Source of the DNA: Hoylesella loescheii DSM 19665 = JCM 12249 = ATCC 15930
Lineage (GTDB): Bacteria > Bacteroidota > Bacteroidia > Bacteroidales > Bacteroidaceae
Assembly (NCBI RefSeq): GCF_000378085.1
Contig: NZ_KB899215.1
Span: 1-64,000, forward strand
Direction: 5' to 3'
DNA length: 64,000 nt
Below are positions 52,406 to 62,926 of this stretch, piece by piece (within the stretch, counting starts at the first letter, position 1; each line of letters begins with the position of its first letter). The notes beneath the pieces were generated by a model. The model was not told the origin of the DNA. It ran no database searches and worked only from the letters and a program-made list of their open reading frames with translations. Position numbers and translations under genes: made by a program.

Positions 52406-53320
52406 ATGAGAAAAGTACTATTAGCCTTCGCCGCCACATTGACTGTTGGTGGTTGGGCGCAAGTTTTCAACGTCGCAAGCCTTGTTCCCGTGGCACTTCC
52501 GCCAGATGTGGGGAGTAAGGTAGTGGCAATCAGTGGGCAAGGAGATTTTCTTTTGCTCACCGCAGACGACAACAGTGGACTCACTAAACTAGATCTAAGC
52601 ACGGGTAAAGCCCAAAACATCACGCGAGCAGCAGGTGCGGGATACGACGCACGTGTGTCGCCCGATGGCAAACGCGTGGTTTACAGGGAAAACTCGTTTA
52701 CCTCTGGGCATCTCCGAATGGTGTCGTTGCGCAGCATCAACTTAGGATCGGGCCAGAGTCGAGAACTTGTAGCCCCTACGCGAAACCTGCAAGGGGTAGG
52801 CATAAACAATCAAGCCGCCTTGCCCGTTACGCGTGGACAGGTAACCGCTAAGGGTTTCGAGGGCAAGGTTTCAGACAAAAGTGGCGTGGTGTTGAGTATT
52901 AACAACCGACAGCTAATGATTTCGCGCAACGGAAAAACTCGCAACCTCTCGCCCAATGGTAAAGACAAGAGTTATCTTTGGCCATCACTTTCGCCCGACG
53001 GAACTAAGATTTTGTATTACGTGGGAGCAGAAGGGGCATTTGTTTGCAACCTCGATGGCAGCAATGTAAAGCCACTTGGCATGATGCGCGCACCCCAATG
53101 GTGGGACGATGCTACAGTGGTGGGCATGTACGATCAAGACGATGGCGAGTTTGTTTACGCATCGCGTATCGTGGCAACCAATCTCAAAGGCGACAAACAG
53201 TCGCTCACACCCGATTCGCTTATAGCGATGTACCCCAAAGTGTCGGCCCAGGCGGGCAAGATTGCATTCTCAACGCCCGACGGAAAAGCATATATCATCA
53301 ACGTAACTAAAAGCAAATAG
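52406..53320 (+). CDS. Secreted beta-propeller protein (TolB/PD40-like)
   Basis: 304 residues with signal peptide [21 protein letters not shown]40-like PD40 blades are seen as repeats of the type [32 protein letters not shown] and [25 protein letters not shown], with aromatic strands between. Such small propellers usually act as binding scaffolds in the periplasm or on the surface. Its stop is 2 nt before the ATG of the giant amidase, so the two proteins are almost certainly made together and may work as a pair. Confidence 0.85.
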   Translation: MRKVLLAFAATLTVGGWAQVFNVASLVPVALPPDVGSKVVAISGQGDFLLLTADDNSGLTKLDLSTGKAQNITRAAGAGYDARVSPDGKRVVYRENSFTSGHLRMVSLRSINLGSGQSRELVAPTRNLQGVGINNQAALPVTRGQVTAKGFEGKVSDKSGVVLSINNRQLMISRNGKTRNLSPNGKDKSYLWPSLSPDGTKILYYVGAEGAFVCNLDGSNVKPLGMMRAPQWWDDATVVGMYDQDDGEFVYASRIVATNLKGDKQSLTPDSLIAMYPKVSAQAGKIAFSTPDGKAYIINVTKSK

Positions 53321-53322
53321 CC

Positions 53323-56300
53323 ATGAAGAAAATATTACTTTTTATAGCAATGGCCTTTGCAGCCCTTGCGCAAGCACAGACAAAAGACGCGAGCAAGTTG
53401 CGTATCTACCTCAATCCTGGGCATGGTTGCTACGGACCTAACGACCGTCCGATGCCTACCATACCTTATCCCAACCTGCCAGAAACAGGTAGACCGGGCA
53501 AGAAAGGGTTCTACGAGTCGACAACCGTGCTGATGCGAACCCTCCCTATGGTAGATAAATTGGTGAAGATGGGTGTTAAACGAGACAACATCATGCTCTC
53601 GCGAACAGGCAATGGACCATATCCCTACGTTACAGGCGACCCTGAAAACGATAAGTTCGACCGCCCTTTGTCGGAGATTTGCGAAGAGGTGGACGCCAAC
53701 AACATGGACTTCTTTATCTCGGTACACTCTAATGCCGCCACCGATGGGGGAAACACCAACTATCCCCTTATTCTTTATCGTGGCAAAGACGGTAAGGATG
53801 GTGACCTGGTACCAGGTAGCCGAGACATGGCTCTTAAAATGTGGGAACCACATTATATGGACGAACTGGACCCGCAAAGCTATTACAGCCGAACCAATGT
53901 GAATGTTCGTGGCGACATCTCATTTTATCATAGCTCGTCCGTTCGTCATGGCAAACATGGCGATTACGAAGGCTATTTGGGTGTTTTGAAGCATGGTGTG
54001 CCAGGCTTTCTTATCGAAGGCTATTTCCACACCTATCAACCAGCTCGCCATCGCGCTTTAAACCCCGACTATTGCAAGCAAGATGCCATCAGAATGTCGC
54101 GCGGATTGGCCGCTATTTTTAATCTCCCAGCCGAAACAACGGGTTATATCATGGGTACGGTGAAAGACCTTCACGAGATTATCGTTAATCCCGTGTTCCG
54201 TTATGCACCGCGTACCAACGACCAATGGATGCCCCTGAACGGGGCCACGGTGACGCTCTTTAAGGGCGAAAAGTCCGTGAAAACCTATCAGGTAGACTCA
54301 CTTTATAATGGTATCTTTGTGTTCGAAGACCTCGAACCAGGCGAATACACCGTGCGAGCCACCCTTAAAGGCTACAAGGAACAAGGCAAATTCACTGCCG
54401 AAGCCACGTCTACCGAGTATCAGAATCTCGTGGCACAGAGCATGGAAAAGCTGGTGGTGAAGGCCGATCAAACCACTTACACCAAACTATATCTTGAGGC
54501 CGAGGGCTACGAACCTCCTTCTGACACTTACGTTAACTATCCCGATCCTGAGCAACCAGCCTACTTGAGCATGCCCCAAGCACTGAACATGAAGGCAGAA
54601 GAGCCCGTTACGCTGCCCATTAAGGGTAAGGTTAAGCGCGCCATCAGTCGTGAAGGCAAGACCGTTATATTAACCGACGACAATGGGACACCACAGCTTT
54701 ACTTGGTGAACAACGCCACAAGGAAGATTGAAAAACAACTAAGCACTAACGGACTGCCAGCAGCCGAAACCGATAACAAGGGTTTCCACAGCCGTTTGAA
54801 CGACATCGCCTTTACTGCTGACGGCCAATTGGTGGGCGTAAACAGCGTGGAATGCCAGTTTAACGATGGAGAAGTGGAAACGGACAAAGGTTACAAACGT
54901 GGCACGTTGCGCATCTTTAAATGGCAAGACATGGATGCCAACCCCATTGAGTGGCTCTCTACACAAAGCTCAGCCAACTTCCTTAACGCCGATATGGGTA
55001 AGACGGTGGCCGTGAGTGGTGCTGCTAAGAGTTGCAAAATAGCTGTTGGCGGAACCAATGCCAACGGTGTTGCCAAGGGGGTGAGAAACTTAATACTCTA
55101 CGTTGAGAACAATACCATCACCTCTTCGCTCTTTACAGAGAAAACCATCAACGCCAGCAGCAACTTCACCGAGGTGAAATTGGGTAACGATTACAAGTTG
55201 TCTGCATCGCCTTTTGCCGACGATCAGTGGATGGTAGATGGCAACGTAACCTCGCCGATGGAGTTTAAGCCCGCAACAACATCTAATGTAGACAGCGAGA
55301 TACTTGGCCGTTTGTCTGCCGATATATTGGGCAACGAGGGCGAAGTGGCTACTGCATCTGGTGCCGTATTCTTTAAATACGCCAAACATACCCTCTTGGC
55401 CACGCCTTATCTTAAAGATGCGAAGGTGGCCGGACTGCGTCTCTTCGACGTGAGTGAAGGTTTGGAAAAGGCTCAATTGATAAAGGCAACTACGCTTGAT
55501 CTTGCTAAGCCGCTTGAGAAAGTGGGCTTTATGGCCACCACGGCCATGGTGAAGGATGTCGACATCATCCTTACGCTCGTAACAGACAGCGTGCTGACCA
55601 ACTTCACCACCAAGGGTGTAGACCAGCCCGCAGTGAAAGGTGTGTATGCCTATAACCTGCGTTTGGCACAGGCTGGCGAACGTTACACCTTCTCGTTTGA
55701 TGCTAATGACGAACCAACAGCCGCTAAATTGGTGTTTACAGACGCTAAGTCGGGTGCGACCGTAGGCGAATTGCCACTCGCTGGCGTAAAGGCTGGCCAC
55801 AACAGCTTTGAATTTGCCACCGACCAGTTGCCTGGCGGCAAGCAACAAGAGTTGAACTGGGCCGTTAGCCTCACAGGAAATCGCATCGCAAGTATCAACC
55901 GCATCAACCCCGAAGCGGCTTCCACAACCTACAATCGTGCTGCGGTGGCCATCGACAAGAGCACCGAAAGCGACTTCTTCGGTCGTATGTATGTGGGCGA
56001 AGCCAATAAGAAGAAACTCGATGTGACAGGCATTTACGTGTGCGATGCTAATGGCGTGCGCACCAATGCTGCCCCGTACAAGGGCGGACAAAAGCTGATG
56101 GGGAACTATCGAATGAGCGTAGACCCAACAGGCAAACTTTATATTGCCGAGTTTAGCGACGAAAATCCGGGCGTATTTATCGCTAACCCTGCCCAGATGG
56201 ATGGCACATTCGAGCAGTTCTTCGTTGGTAAGCCTGATGAAGACGGACTAATCACCAACGACGGACAGAATGTTGGCTCGTCGGCTTCAATGGTTTTGGC

Positions 56301-57066
56301 AACGGGTAGCGGCAGCAATGCCAAGTTATACGTTTGCTTGGAAGACATGAAGGCAGCTATCGGCGTATACAACATCGGACAACCCGATGGATCGGTACTT
56401 ACCTCGTGGAATAAGGCACCTAGTCAGACGTTTAAGGTTAGCGGACTAATCAATGCCGATGACAACCTAGCAGCTGGTCCTGATGGTGGACTTTGGGTGG
56501 TGCAATTCCGTGGAGCGGGCAACAATAGCAAAGGTGTGCCTTCGCTGATGTTCGTAGACAAGGACGGAAAAGTCACCTTCAATTCTGGCAACGCCGATTG
56601 GGTAGAGAACCTTAACGGTTCGCGCAGGTCGGGATTTGCCGTTAGCGATGATGGCAAGACCCTCGTAATATGCGATGGCAGTTTGGCATTGCAATTCTTC
56701 AACGTTGCATGGAACGGCTCAACGCCCACACTTACCAAGAAATATAGCTACGGAGGCTTTGGCGAAGAAATATACCAAATGGCCTTCGACCCCGCTGGAA
56801 ACTTGGTATGTGCAGGCAAGCAGATTTACGTTTTGAGTATTCCTAGCGAACGCAATCAGACACTTACGCCTGCCAAACGTGCCTTAACGGTGAAGGGACA
56901 GCCCGCTACGGGTATCGAAAAGCCAACCGCAGGCAAGCGCGTGGTAAGTGTGCGCTATTACAACGCAGCAGGTTTGCAGTCGTCACAACCATTCGAAGGT
57001 GTGAATATCGTTGTTACCACGTATGCCGATGGTAGCAAGAAGACTGAGAAAATGATGAAGAAATGA
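53323..57066 (+). CDS. Giant N-acetylmuramoyl-L-alanine amidase-domain protein
   Basis: 1247 residues, signal peptide [19 protein letters not shown]. Residues ~26-265 form an Amidase_3 domain with all zinc/catalytic positions: H34 (NPGHG), E65 (FYES), H135 (SVHSNA) and E232 (LIEGYFHT). Next (about 280-370) a carboxypeptidase-regulatory-like beta domain ([40 protein letters not shown]). The remaining ~870 residues look like several beta-propeller or beta-sandwich parts ([65 protein letters not shown]) and the end [35 protein letters not shown] is like a C-terminal sorting tail. Amidases of this family cleave peptidoglycan stems; ordinary ones have 250-500 residues. Cell wall remodelling at the surface is inferred. 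Confidence 0.9.
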   Translation: MKKILLFIAMAFAALAQAQTKDASKLRIYLNPGHGCYGPNDRPMPTIPYPNLPETGRPGKKGFYESTTVLMRTLPMVDKLVKMGVKRDNIMLSRTGNGPYPYVTGDPENDKFDRPLSEICEEVDANNMDFFISVHSNAATDGGNTNYPLILYRGKDGKDGDLVPGSRDMALKMWEPHYMDELDPQSYYSRTNVNVRGDISFYHSSSVRHGKHGDYEGYLGVLKHGVPGFLIEGYFHTYQPARHRALNPDYCKQDAIRMSRGLAAIFNLPAETTGYIMGTVKDLHEIIVNPVFRYAPRTNDQWMPLNGATVTLFKGEKSVKTYQVDSLYNGIFVFEDLEPGEYTVRATLKGYKEQGKFTAEATSTEYQNLVAQSMEKLVVKADQTTYTKLYLEAEGYEPPSDTYVNYPDPEQPAYLSMPQALNMKAEEPVTLPIKGKVKRAISREGKTVILTDDNGTPQLYLVNNATRKIEKQLSTNGLPAAETDNKGFHSRLNDIAFTADGQLVGVNSVECQFNDGEVETDKGYKRGTLRIFKWQDMDANPIEWLSTQSSANFLNADMGKTVAVSGAAKSCKIAVGGTNANGVAKGVRNLILYVENNTITSSLFTEKTINASSNFTEVKLGNDYKLSASPFADDQWMVDGNVTSPMEFKPATTSNVDSEILGRLSADILGNEGEVATASGAVFFKYAKHTLLATPYLKDAKVAGLRLFDVSEGLEKAQLIKATTLDLAKPLEKVGFMATTAMVKDVDIILTLVTDSVLTNFTTKGVDQPAVKGVYAYNLRLAQAGERYTFSFDANDEPTAAKLVFTDAKSGATVGELPLAGVKAGHNSFEFATDQLPGGKQQELNWAVSLTGNRIASINRINPEAASTTYNRAAVAIDKSTESDFFGRMYVGEANKKKLDVTGIYVCDANGVRTNAAPYKGGQKLMGNYRMSVDPTGKLYIAEFSDENPGVFIANPAQMDGTFEQFFVGKPDEDGLITNDGQNVGSSASMVLATGSGSNAKLYVCLEDMKAAIGVYNIGQPDGSVLTSWNKAPSQTFKVSGLINADDNLAAGPDGGLWVVQFRGAGNNSKGVPSLMFVDKDGKVTFNSGNADWVENLNGSRRSGFAVSDDGKTLVICDGSLALQFFNVAWNGSTPTLTKKYSYGGFGEEIYQMAFDPAGNLVCAGKQIYVLSIPSERNQTLTPAKRALTVKGQPATGIEKPTAGKRVVSVRYYNAAGLQSSQPFEGVNIVVTTYADGSKKTEKMMKK

Positions 57067-57138
57067 TGCCCATGGTTGGTGCAGGCACGGCGTATTAACT
57101 TCTCGCGGCCTCTTCCAACAAAGGCATAACAACAGATG

Positions 57139-57186
57139 GGCGAGTTTTGGAATGGCCTTCAATGGCTGTCCAGAACTCGCCTTTTT
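57139..57186 (+). terminator. Terminator of propeller-amidase operon
   Basis: GGCGAGTTTTGGA / TCCAGAACTCGCC with one wobble pair, then CTTTTT. It lies 73 nt behind the amidase stop. Confidence 0.85.
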
Positions 57187-57527
57187 AAATACGGCTCTCA
57201 TACCCAGCCTCTCTCCAAGGTGAAACGAGGGGCAATATGCTTCGTTGTTGTGGTGCATGTTGGGCTAGATATGTTAGCAATCTGCTTAACAGGCATTGGT
57301 GATAAACTGCCTTCCAATAGTTCAACGCTTACTTTTATTTTTTCCAAGCAGATTTATATTAATTGAACGCGCGCGTATGCGCGCGTGAAGAGCCTCGCCC
57401 CGTTAATTCCCTACTTCTCATCTTTTGCTTGATCGTCACCTCCAAGATATGGGATGGCGCTGCACCTATTAAACGTTACGAATGCCATAATCATTCCTTT
57501 GCACAGTGGTTTTTAATGAAGCGTGGT

Positions 57528-57612
57528 GTTCCATGTAAGCTGGAACACTATTCCATATAAGTTGGAACCCTGTTCCATATAAGCCGGAACACGATTCCAT
57601 ATAAGCTGGAAC
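57528..57612. repeat. 22-bp tandem dyad array, GTTCCA/TGGAAC type
   Basis: Units start at 57528, 57550, 57572 and 57594, each 22 nt apart. Arms: GTTCCA/TGGAAC, ATTCCA/TGGAAC, GTTCCA/CGGAAC, ATTCCA/TGGAAC; loops are TATAAGC-like. This array has the most uniform loops of the five. The single reading frame across it (57363-57560) is not credible. Confidence 0.87.
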
Positions 57613-58038
57613 AGCAGTATATGATAGCGTTAACGCACCGTATTGTTTAAAAACGCATTTAAAGGGTATAGATGTGGCGTTGCAGAAGATGGGCTGGCGG
57701 TTGGCGTTAAAGATTTATTTGGGATGGGATTAGCGGTTATAGACGAGCGAGAACGAACCTGAATAGTGGGTGCTTGTCGCCGTGTGGGTGGCTTTCAATG
57801 TCGTAAACTTGCCTGTTTTCTCTGTTGTTTAGATCTCTTAAGCGTTGGCTTTGTGCTAGAAGACGTTTTGTTTTGTGTTGACACAATGGGAGAAGTGTAG
57901 GGCGGCAGTATCTCTTACCGTGGTATGGACTTTGCCGTATTGGGGTACAGCATGTGTGGTATCTTGGGTTCTGGTGACTTCTGGCTAGATGGGGTTACGA
58001 CTGAACCCCAGTAGTTAAAATAAGAGAAAATCGCGGCG
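57613..58038. other. Gap with no recognised gene
   Basis: 426 nt. A short plus-strand frame near 57900-58017 reads ISYRGMDFAVLGYSMCGILGSGDFW before a stop; it vaguely recalls the FISUMP-type ending but is too short and unsupported to call a relic. Confidence 0.4.
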
Positions 58039-58074
58039 TAACTTTGGAGGGAAACAAACAAATTTCTATCTTTG
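58039..58074 (+). promoter_or_regulatory. Two -7 boxes, TAACTTTG and TATCTTTG
   Basis: Two consensus octamers at 58039-58046 and 58067-58074, 63 and 35 nt upstream of the ATG at 58110. The first overlaps the longest frame start, so the later ATG is used. Confidence 0.55.
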
Positions 58075-58109
58075 AAAGGATTAATTATGTTTCAAAAAAT
58101 GGAAATCTT

Positions 58110-58886
58110 ATGAAAAAGTTTATTTATTTGGCATTTGCTGTTTTGGCGTTGCTTGTTTCGTCTTGCAGTAAAGACGATAATGAGGGTAGCACCTCGTTAG
58201 ATGGCGACTGGTATATTTACGTGGGAAATAACAATAGCAGTAACAAGGGATATAGGTGGTTTCCCTCCAACCAATGTTCCCAGAAATCGGTATGGCGCAT
58301 CTCTGGAAACCGAATACATTACGATTGGTATGATGGCAGGGATGGTACTTGCAAGCTTAAGTCCATATATTACGAATACACCGCCAATAATGGCGTGTTT
58401 GATATGGTTGTTGCTGCAGACTCGCCTACCGATAGGGGCAAGAGAACCTCCATTAACTATCGCATGATAGGCAAGGAACTAATATTTAGCTGGAAGAACG
58501 GCTTATACGGAGACGAGATACAAGTGCTGCATAAAAAGGGAGTTGACTATAGTTATCTAGATCCCCTTGTTGGTTATTGGCAGTTAACTAAGGCAAGCGT
58601 GGGCAAAACGGTGGTGCAGGTGAAGCCTGGTGAATGTTTGTCTGGCTCTGTTGTGGCCAGTGTGCTGGGGCTTACCATATATTTGGATTACCCAGAGAAC
58701 GGCAGGTGCGTTAAGACAACAACGAACTTTACCTGGAAGAATGAAGGGGGGAGATATTCTGGCGTTAGCGATAGTGGAGAACACGTTACGTTCGACATGA
58801 ATTTCGAAAATAACAACCAACGGTTGATTTACAGAGAGAATACCCAAAATGGGCTGATGACACTATACTTTAATAAAGTTAGGTGA
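58110..58886 (+). CDS. Lipocalin-like lipoprotein of unknown function
   Basis: 258 residues. Lipobox MKKFIYLAFAVLALLVSSC (Cys19) followed by SKDDNEGS, the acidic start usual for surface-exported Bacteroidetes lipoproteins. Two halves each start with a W-containing strand typical of lipocalin-like domains: LDGDWYIYVG near 33 and LVGYWQLTKAS near 165, with RMIGKELIFSW and LIYRENTQNGLMTLYFNKVR as later strands. Probable duplicate lipocalin-like fold. Function unknown. Transcribed alone with a terminator behind it. Confidence 0.8.
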   Translation: MKKFIYLAFAVLALLVSSCSKDDNEGSTSLDGDWYIYVGNNNSSNKGYRWFPSNQCSQKSVWRISGNRIHYDWYDGRDGTCKLKSIYYEYTANNGVFDMVVAADSPTDRGKRTSINYRMIGKELIFSWKNGLYGDEIQVLHKKGVDYSYLDPLVGYWQLTKASVGKTVVQVKPGECLSGSVVASVLGLTIYLDYPENGRCVKTTTNFTWKNEGGRYSGVSDSGEHVTFDMNFENNNQRLIYRENTQNGLMTLYFNKVR

Positions 58887-58919
58887 GACGACTGTTGTTG
58901 GGCCACGGCCTAGATTGAC

Positions 58920-58957
58920 AAAAGGCGGACCGCACAATGGTATGGGGTTCGCCTTTT
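58920..58957 (+). terminator. Terminator after lipocalin-like lipoprotein
   Basis: AAAAGGCGGACC / GGTTCGCCTTTT, 12-bp stem with one mismatch, 14-nt loop; it ends in TTTT. Confidence 0.8.
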
Positions 58958-59429
58958 AGCTGTTTATAGAAGATGTGCGCCCTGTTCGGACCTTGCATGG
59001 GATAAGCGATAAGGGCACGCAGATGGGCTATGGCAGCATTCGTTGCAAGTGGGGAATGTCTTGGTGGCCGTGTTGGCCTGCTGTTTTTAAGGAGAAAGGG
59101 TGTTGTGTGCCGTATGGGCAAAGCCGTTCTGCGCCCTGCCACACGTTTAAACCCCAATTGGTGGTTATACCGCTTACCAATTATTTTAGGTTGTTTCCTT
59201 TGTTTCCAGTCCATCTTTCGTTTGGTTGTCGGCATCTCGCTTGTTTTATTATCTTGACGTAGTTTGCCATACCTTGAAGGAGACAGATAAGATGCCCTGC
59301 AAGACACAAAGCCTGCACAGGTTCTAGCGGCCAATTTAAGGTAAAGGCAACGGCCAATTTGGGATAAAAGCATGTTTGCGTTTGGTGGCGATAGCGGCTC
59401 AGCTACGATGTGGGCAAAGGAAAAAGAAA
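58958..59429. other. Gap with no recognised gene
   Basis: 472 nt. Frames on both strands (for example 59030-59257 plus, 58879-59373 minus) have composition unlike protein here and no family resemblance. CGGCCAATTT occurs twice 23 nt apart (near 59330-59360), the second followed by GGGATAAAAGC, faintly like the 124-bp element tip. Confidence 0.45.
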
Positions 59430-59461
59430 AAGCGGAACGGGCTGATGTCCGTTCCGCTTTG
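59430..59461 (-). terminator. recA terminator
   Basis: AAAGCGGAACGG / CCGTTCCGCTTT perfect 12-bp stem; the minus strand continues TTTCTTTTTCC. It lies 46 nt after the recA stop. Confidence 0.88.
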
Positions 59462-59507
59462 ATGCTTTCTAGTCCATTGGGGCGTGCAAGGGGTAGAGGG
59501 TTAATCC

Positions 59508-60533
59508 TTAATCTTGCTTATCCTTAATGGTTTGCATGATTTTGGCTTCTAGCTCTTCGCACAACTCGGGGTTGTCTTTGAGCAAGGCCTTTGTGGCGTC
59601 GCGCCCTTGACCCAGCTTTGCGTCGTTGTACGAGAACCACGAACCACTTTTCTTAATGATGTCGTATTCAACGCCAAGGTCGAGAATTTCGCCCACTTTC
59701 GATATGCCTTCACCGAAGGTTATTTCGAATTCGGTTTTGCGGAAAGGCGGTGCAACCTTGTTTTTCACCACTTTTACACGCACCTGGTTGCCCACAATGG
59801 TATCGCCATCTTTAATGCCCGTAACCTTGCGAATATCCAAACGAACACTGGCATAGAACTTCAATGCGTTACCGCCAGTGGTTGTTTCGGGGTTGCCGAA
59901 CATCACGCCGATTTTCTCGCGCAACTGGTTGATGAAGATACACGTGGTGTTGGTTTTGCTAATGGTGGACGTTAGCTTGCGCAGGGCTTGGCTCATCAGT
60001 CGTGCTTGCAGACCCACGTTGTTGTCGCCCATGTCGCCTTCAATCTCCTTTTTGGGGGTAAGGGCAGCTACGGAGTCGATAACAAGGATGTCGATGGCCG
60101 ACGAACGGATAAGCTGGTCGGCTATTTCGAGTGCCTGTTCGCCGTTGTCGGGTTGCGAAATCCAAAGGTTGGCCACGTCTACGCCAAGCTTTTCGGCATA
60201 GAAACGGTCGAAGGCATGCTCGGCATCGATAAAGGCGGCAATGCCACCAGCCTTTTGCGCTTCGGCAATGGCGTGAATGGCAAGTGTGGTTTTACCCGAC
60301 GATTCGGGGCCGTATATCTCGATGATGCGGCCGCGTGGATAGCCACCAACGCCCAAGGCCACGTCTAGGCCGATGCTGCCTGTGGGTATCACCTCTACAT
60401 TCTCTATCTGCTCGTCGCCCATTTTCATTATCGAGCCCTTGCCAAAGTCTTTCTCTATCTTGCTCATCGCCGCTTGAAGGGCCTTGAGCTTGGCCTCATC
60501 GGGCGAAAGTTGTTTGCTTTCTTCTTTTGCCAT
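59508..60533 (-). CDS. recA: RecA recombinase
   Basis: 341 residues, complete. Strand exchange protein and co-protease of DNA repair. Walker [10 protein letters not shown] near residues 75-83, Walker [11 protein letters not shown] near 150, loop L1/L2 region [25 protein letters not shown] and [36 protein letters not shown]-terminal acidic tail is short. I see no LexA-type operator. Third gene of a minus-strand unit behind the DUF-type gene and the dehydrogenase; no separate -7 box is evident in the 38-nt gap, so it may share their transcript. Confidence 0.97.
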   Translation of the reverse strand: MAKEESKQLSPDEAKLKALQAAMSKIEKDFGKGSIMKMGDEQIENVEVIPTGSIGLDVALGVGGYPRGRIIEIYGPESSGKTTLAIHAIAEAQKAGGIAAFIDAEHAFDRFYAEKLGVDVANLWISQPDNGEQALEIADQLIRSSAIDILVIDSVAALTPKKEIEGDMGDNNVGLQARLMSQALRKLTSTISKTNTTCIFINQLREKIGVMFGNPETTTGGNALKFYASVRLDIRKVTGIKDGDTIVGNQVRVKVVKNKVAPPFRKTEFEITFGEGISKVGEILDLGVEYDIIKKSGSWFSYNDAKLGQGRDATKALLKDNPELCEELEAKIMQTIKDKQD

Positions 60534-60571
60534 TTGTTGTTGTTTTAGGTATGATGGGAGTGTTTTAAGGA

Positions 60572-61810
60572 CTACAATTCAAGGTCGCCACCGAACTCTT
60601 CGTGCCAAGGCAGTCCTTGTATGTTAAGCTGCTCCATGAATGGATCGGGGTCGAACTCTTCTACGTTCCATACACCTGGCTTGCGCCAGAGGCCCTTGAA
60701 GAACATCATTGCACCAATCATGGCCGGCACACCCGTGGTATAGCTAACGCCCTGCATGCCCGTTTCTTTGTAGGCTTCTTGGTGTTTGCAGTTGTTGTAA
60801 ACGTAGTATGTAAGTTCCTTGCCGTCTTTTACGCCACGAATGCGGCAGCCAATGGATGTTTCGCCATCGTAGTTGGCACCCAAGTCTTGTGGGTTGGGCA
60901 GCACGGCTTTAAGGAATTGCAAGGGAACGATATTCACTTTGACGCGTTTACCCGAACCATCGGCTAGCGGAGCCTCGTATTCTATCTCGTCGATACGCGA
61001 CATGCCGAGGTTTTGTATCACGTCGAGATAGGTAAGATATTGTTGTCCGAAGGTCATCCAGAAGCGTGCCTGACGAATGGTGGGATAGTTTTTCACCAAG
61101 CTTTCAAGCTCTTCGTGGTGCATCAGGTAGCTTTCGCGCGGACCAATATTGGGGTAAGTGATGGGCTGATGAACGGCCAGCGGTTCGGTTTCGAGCCATT
61201 CTCCGTCTTTGTAGTACAAGCCTTTTTGGGTTATCTCACGTATGTTAATCTCTGGATTGAAGTTGGTTGCGAAGGCCTTGTGGTGGTTTCCGGCGTTGCA
61301 GTCGACGATGTCGAGATAGTGAATTTCGTCGAAATGGTGCTTGGCTGCGTATGCCGTGTAGATGCCACTTACGCCTGGGTCGAATCCACAGCCTAAGATA
61401 GCGGTGAGCCCTGCCTCTTCAAAGCGTTGCTTGTAGGCCCATTGCCACGAGTATTCGAAGTGTGCCTCGTCTTTGGGTTCGTAGTTGGCGGTGTCTAGAT
61501 AGTTGCAACCGCAGGCCAAACAAGCCTCCATGATGGTGAGATCTTGGTAGGGTAGGGCCAGGTTGATAACCAATTCGGGCTTAAAGTCGTTGAACAGGGC
61601 TTTCAGTTGTTCAACGTCGTCGGCGTCTACTTGTGCCGTCTTGATGTCCATATCATAGCCTTTGGCATGTATGGCATCTACTATTTCGTCGCACTTTTCC
61701 TTTCGGCGGCTGGCAATCATAAACTCGCCGAAGTACGTTTTGTTTTGTGCGATTTTAAATGCGGCCACGGTAGCAACGCCACCTGCGCCAATCATAAGAA
61801 CTTTTCCCAT
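60572..61810 (-). CDS. Carboxynorspermidine synthase-type dehydrogenase
   Basis: 412 residues from [23 protein letters not shown]; the 24 codons upstream in frame are Gln/Lys-rich and unconserved. Rossmann site G-A-G-G-V-A at the start. The sequence follows the carboxynorspermidine/carboxyspermidine dehydrogenase line of the saccharopine dehydrogenase superfamily: [18 protein letters not shown]-like [83 protein letters not shown], and [19 protein letters not shown]. It would join aspartate semialdehyde to a diamine, using NADPH, on the way to spermidine or norspermidine. The partner decarboxylase nspC is not in the window. General saccharopine dehydrogenase-like activity is the alternative. 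Confidence 0.87.
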   Translation of the reverse strand: MGKVLMIGAGGVATVAAFKIAQNKTYFGEFMIASRRKEKCDEIVDAIHAKGYDMDIKTAQVDADDVEQLKALFNDFKPELVINLALPYQDLTIMEACLACGCNYLDTANYEPKDEAHFEYSWQWAYKQRFEEAGLTAILGCGFDPGVSGIYTAYAAKHHFDEIHYLDIVDCNAGNHHKAFATNFNPEINIREITQKGLYYKDGEWLETEPLAVHQPITYPNIGPRESYLMHHEELESLVKNYPTIRQARFWMTFGQQYLTYLDVIQNLGMSRIDEIEYEAPLADGSGKRVKVNIVPLQFLKAVLPNPQDLGANYDGETSIGCRIRGVKDGKELTYYVYNNCKHQEAYKETGMQGVSYTTGVPAMIGAMMFFKGLWRKPGVWNVEEFDPDPFMEQLNIQGLPWHEEFGGDLEL

Positions 61811-61892
61811 ATCGTTTTGTTGTTTCTGTTTGCTATGTTTGTGTTGCCGCAAGATGTTGCGGAGATGTTGTTCGGTGCGCACGCCAGTGTGT

Positions 61893-62498
61893 TTATTGGG
61901 CGTTTATCTCGTCGCTCCTTATGCCGAGGGCGTTCATGAGCGAGTAGCCCAATATCTCTTGGCGGAAATTTCCACCGGGAAGGGGCTGCATGGCGAAGAC
62001 GGTTACGCGCTTGGTATCGTCGTCTAGGCGGTGCATCTGCCGGCGAAGGCCCTCGTATAGTTCGGCGTTTTCGGCGTTTGGCACAACCATCACGCGCTTA
62101 ACTTCGGGCTGGGCACATACTGTTTGCACCACGTCGAGAAAAAAGTCGGTGGCGTTAACCAAGTCTTCCACGGCGTATGTGCCGATGGCGAACTCGCCCA
62201 AGTTGTCTTTGAAGGCCTTGCCGTTTAGTTCGTCGGCGAAGTTGGCAGGCGAAAAGTTCTCCATTTGGGTCTTTGTCTTGCCATGAACCATCACCACTTG
62301 CAGGCTGTTTTCGCCGTTGCGCACGCCTCCATCGAGGGCAATGCAGTCGAGCCAGCGTGCTAAGTCGGCCTGTGGAATGCGTCGGCCGATGATGCGTTCG
62401 AAGTTAACGATGAGGTTGAATGCCACGTTGTCTACGTAATCGGCATCAACTACGATGACGTTTTCGCTCCAATTGTTATTTACGGCTTGTTTCTCCAT
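61893..62498 (-). CDS. Conserved Bacteroidetes protein of unknown function
   Basis: 201 residues, cytoplasmic, acidic, mixed alpha/beta: VIVVDADYVDNVAFNLIVNFERIIGRRIPQADLARWLDCIALDGG near the start looks like a Rossmann-like strand-helix with a conserved D-A-D, and LQVVMVHGKTKTQMENFSPANFADELNGKAF follows. I know such proteins only as uncharacterised in Prevotella and Bacteroides, next to the same dehydrogenase. A -7 box ends only 5 nt before the ATG. Likely co-transcribed with the dehydrogenase 82 nt downstream. Confidence 0.8.
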   Translation of the reverse strand: MEKQAVNNNWSENVIVVDADYVDNVAFNLIVNFERIIGRRIPQADLARWLDCIALDGGVRNGENSLQVVMVHGKTKTQMENFSPANFADELNGKAFKDNLGEFAIGTYAVEDLVNATDFFLDVVQTVCAQPEVKRVMVVPNAENAELYEGLRRQMHRLDDDTKRVTVFAMQPLPGGNFRQEILGYSLMNALGIRSDEINAQ

Positions 62499-62503
62499 TG
62501 TTG

Positions 62504-62511
62504 CAAAGTTA
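62504..62511 (-). promoter_or_regulatory. -7 box TAACTTTG directly before the start codon
   Basis: Perfect octamer with only 5 nt to the ATG at 62498. With a start point about 5-8 nt after the box the mRNA would be leaderless. Confidence 0.55.
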
Positions 62512-62549
62512 ACAAGAACTTGCGTAAAAAAGGCAGGGCGGGGTGATTA

Positions 62550-62900
62550 TTTTTTAGTTTGAGAAGTTAAGGAGTTATGGAGTTAAGGAGTTCTTTTTAG
62601 GAGTTAAGGAGTTATGGAGTTAAGGAGTTAAGCCAAATGCCTTGTTGCAGAGTTGCAGTTCTCCTTGTACACTCGTGTGCTTGGCAACTCGTTAACTGAT
62701 GTTTGGCTAAACTTGGTTGACGAGTTAACAAGTTTAATGTGTACAAGTTGACAATGAGCAGGAAAGGATGCCGTTAATCGTAAGGCATTTGGCTTAACTC
62801 CTTAACTCCTAAAGATGAAAAGGTGAAAGAGTGAAAAGGTGAAAAAATGACTAACGCCACCTATACATTTGGCTTAACTCCTTAACTCCTTAACTCCTCA
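62550..62900. repeat. Inverted TTAAGGAG/TTATGGAG octamer tracts
   Basis: Left half has AGTTAAGGAGTTATGGAGTT steps ending AAGCCAAATGCC; right half (from ~62785) has GGCATTTGGCTTAACTCC in reverse complement, then a GTGAAARR tract and a second ATTTGGCTTAACTCC. So the two halves can pair as a very long hairpin. The left half is shared with 23235-23290. Confidence 0.75.
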
Positions 62901-62926
62901 AATTAACTCCTAAATGATCTCCTGCC

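Noticed and set aside
57900..58017. Possible FISUMP-type gene relic
   Set aside because: Only ~35 codons with weak likeness and stops on both sides; not enough to call.
58879..59373. 164-codon minus-strand frame
   Set aside because: Arg/Pro/Thr-rich, covers the terminator of the lipoprotein gene, and has no domain.
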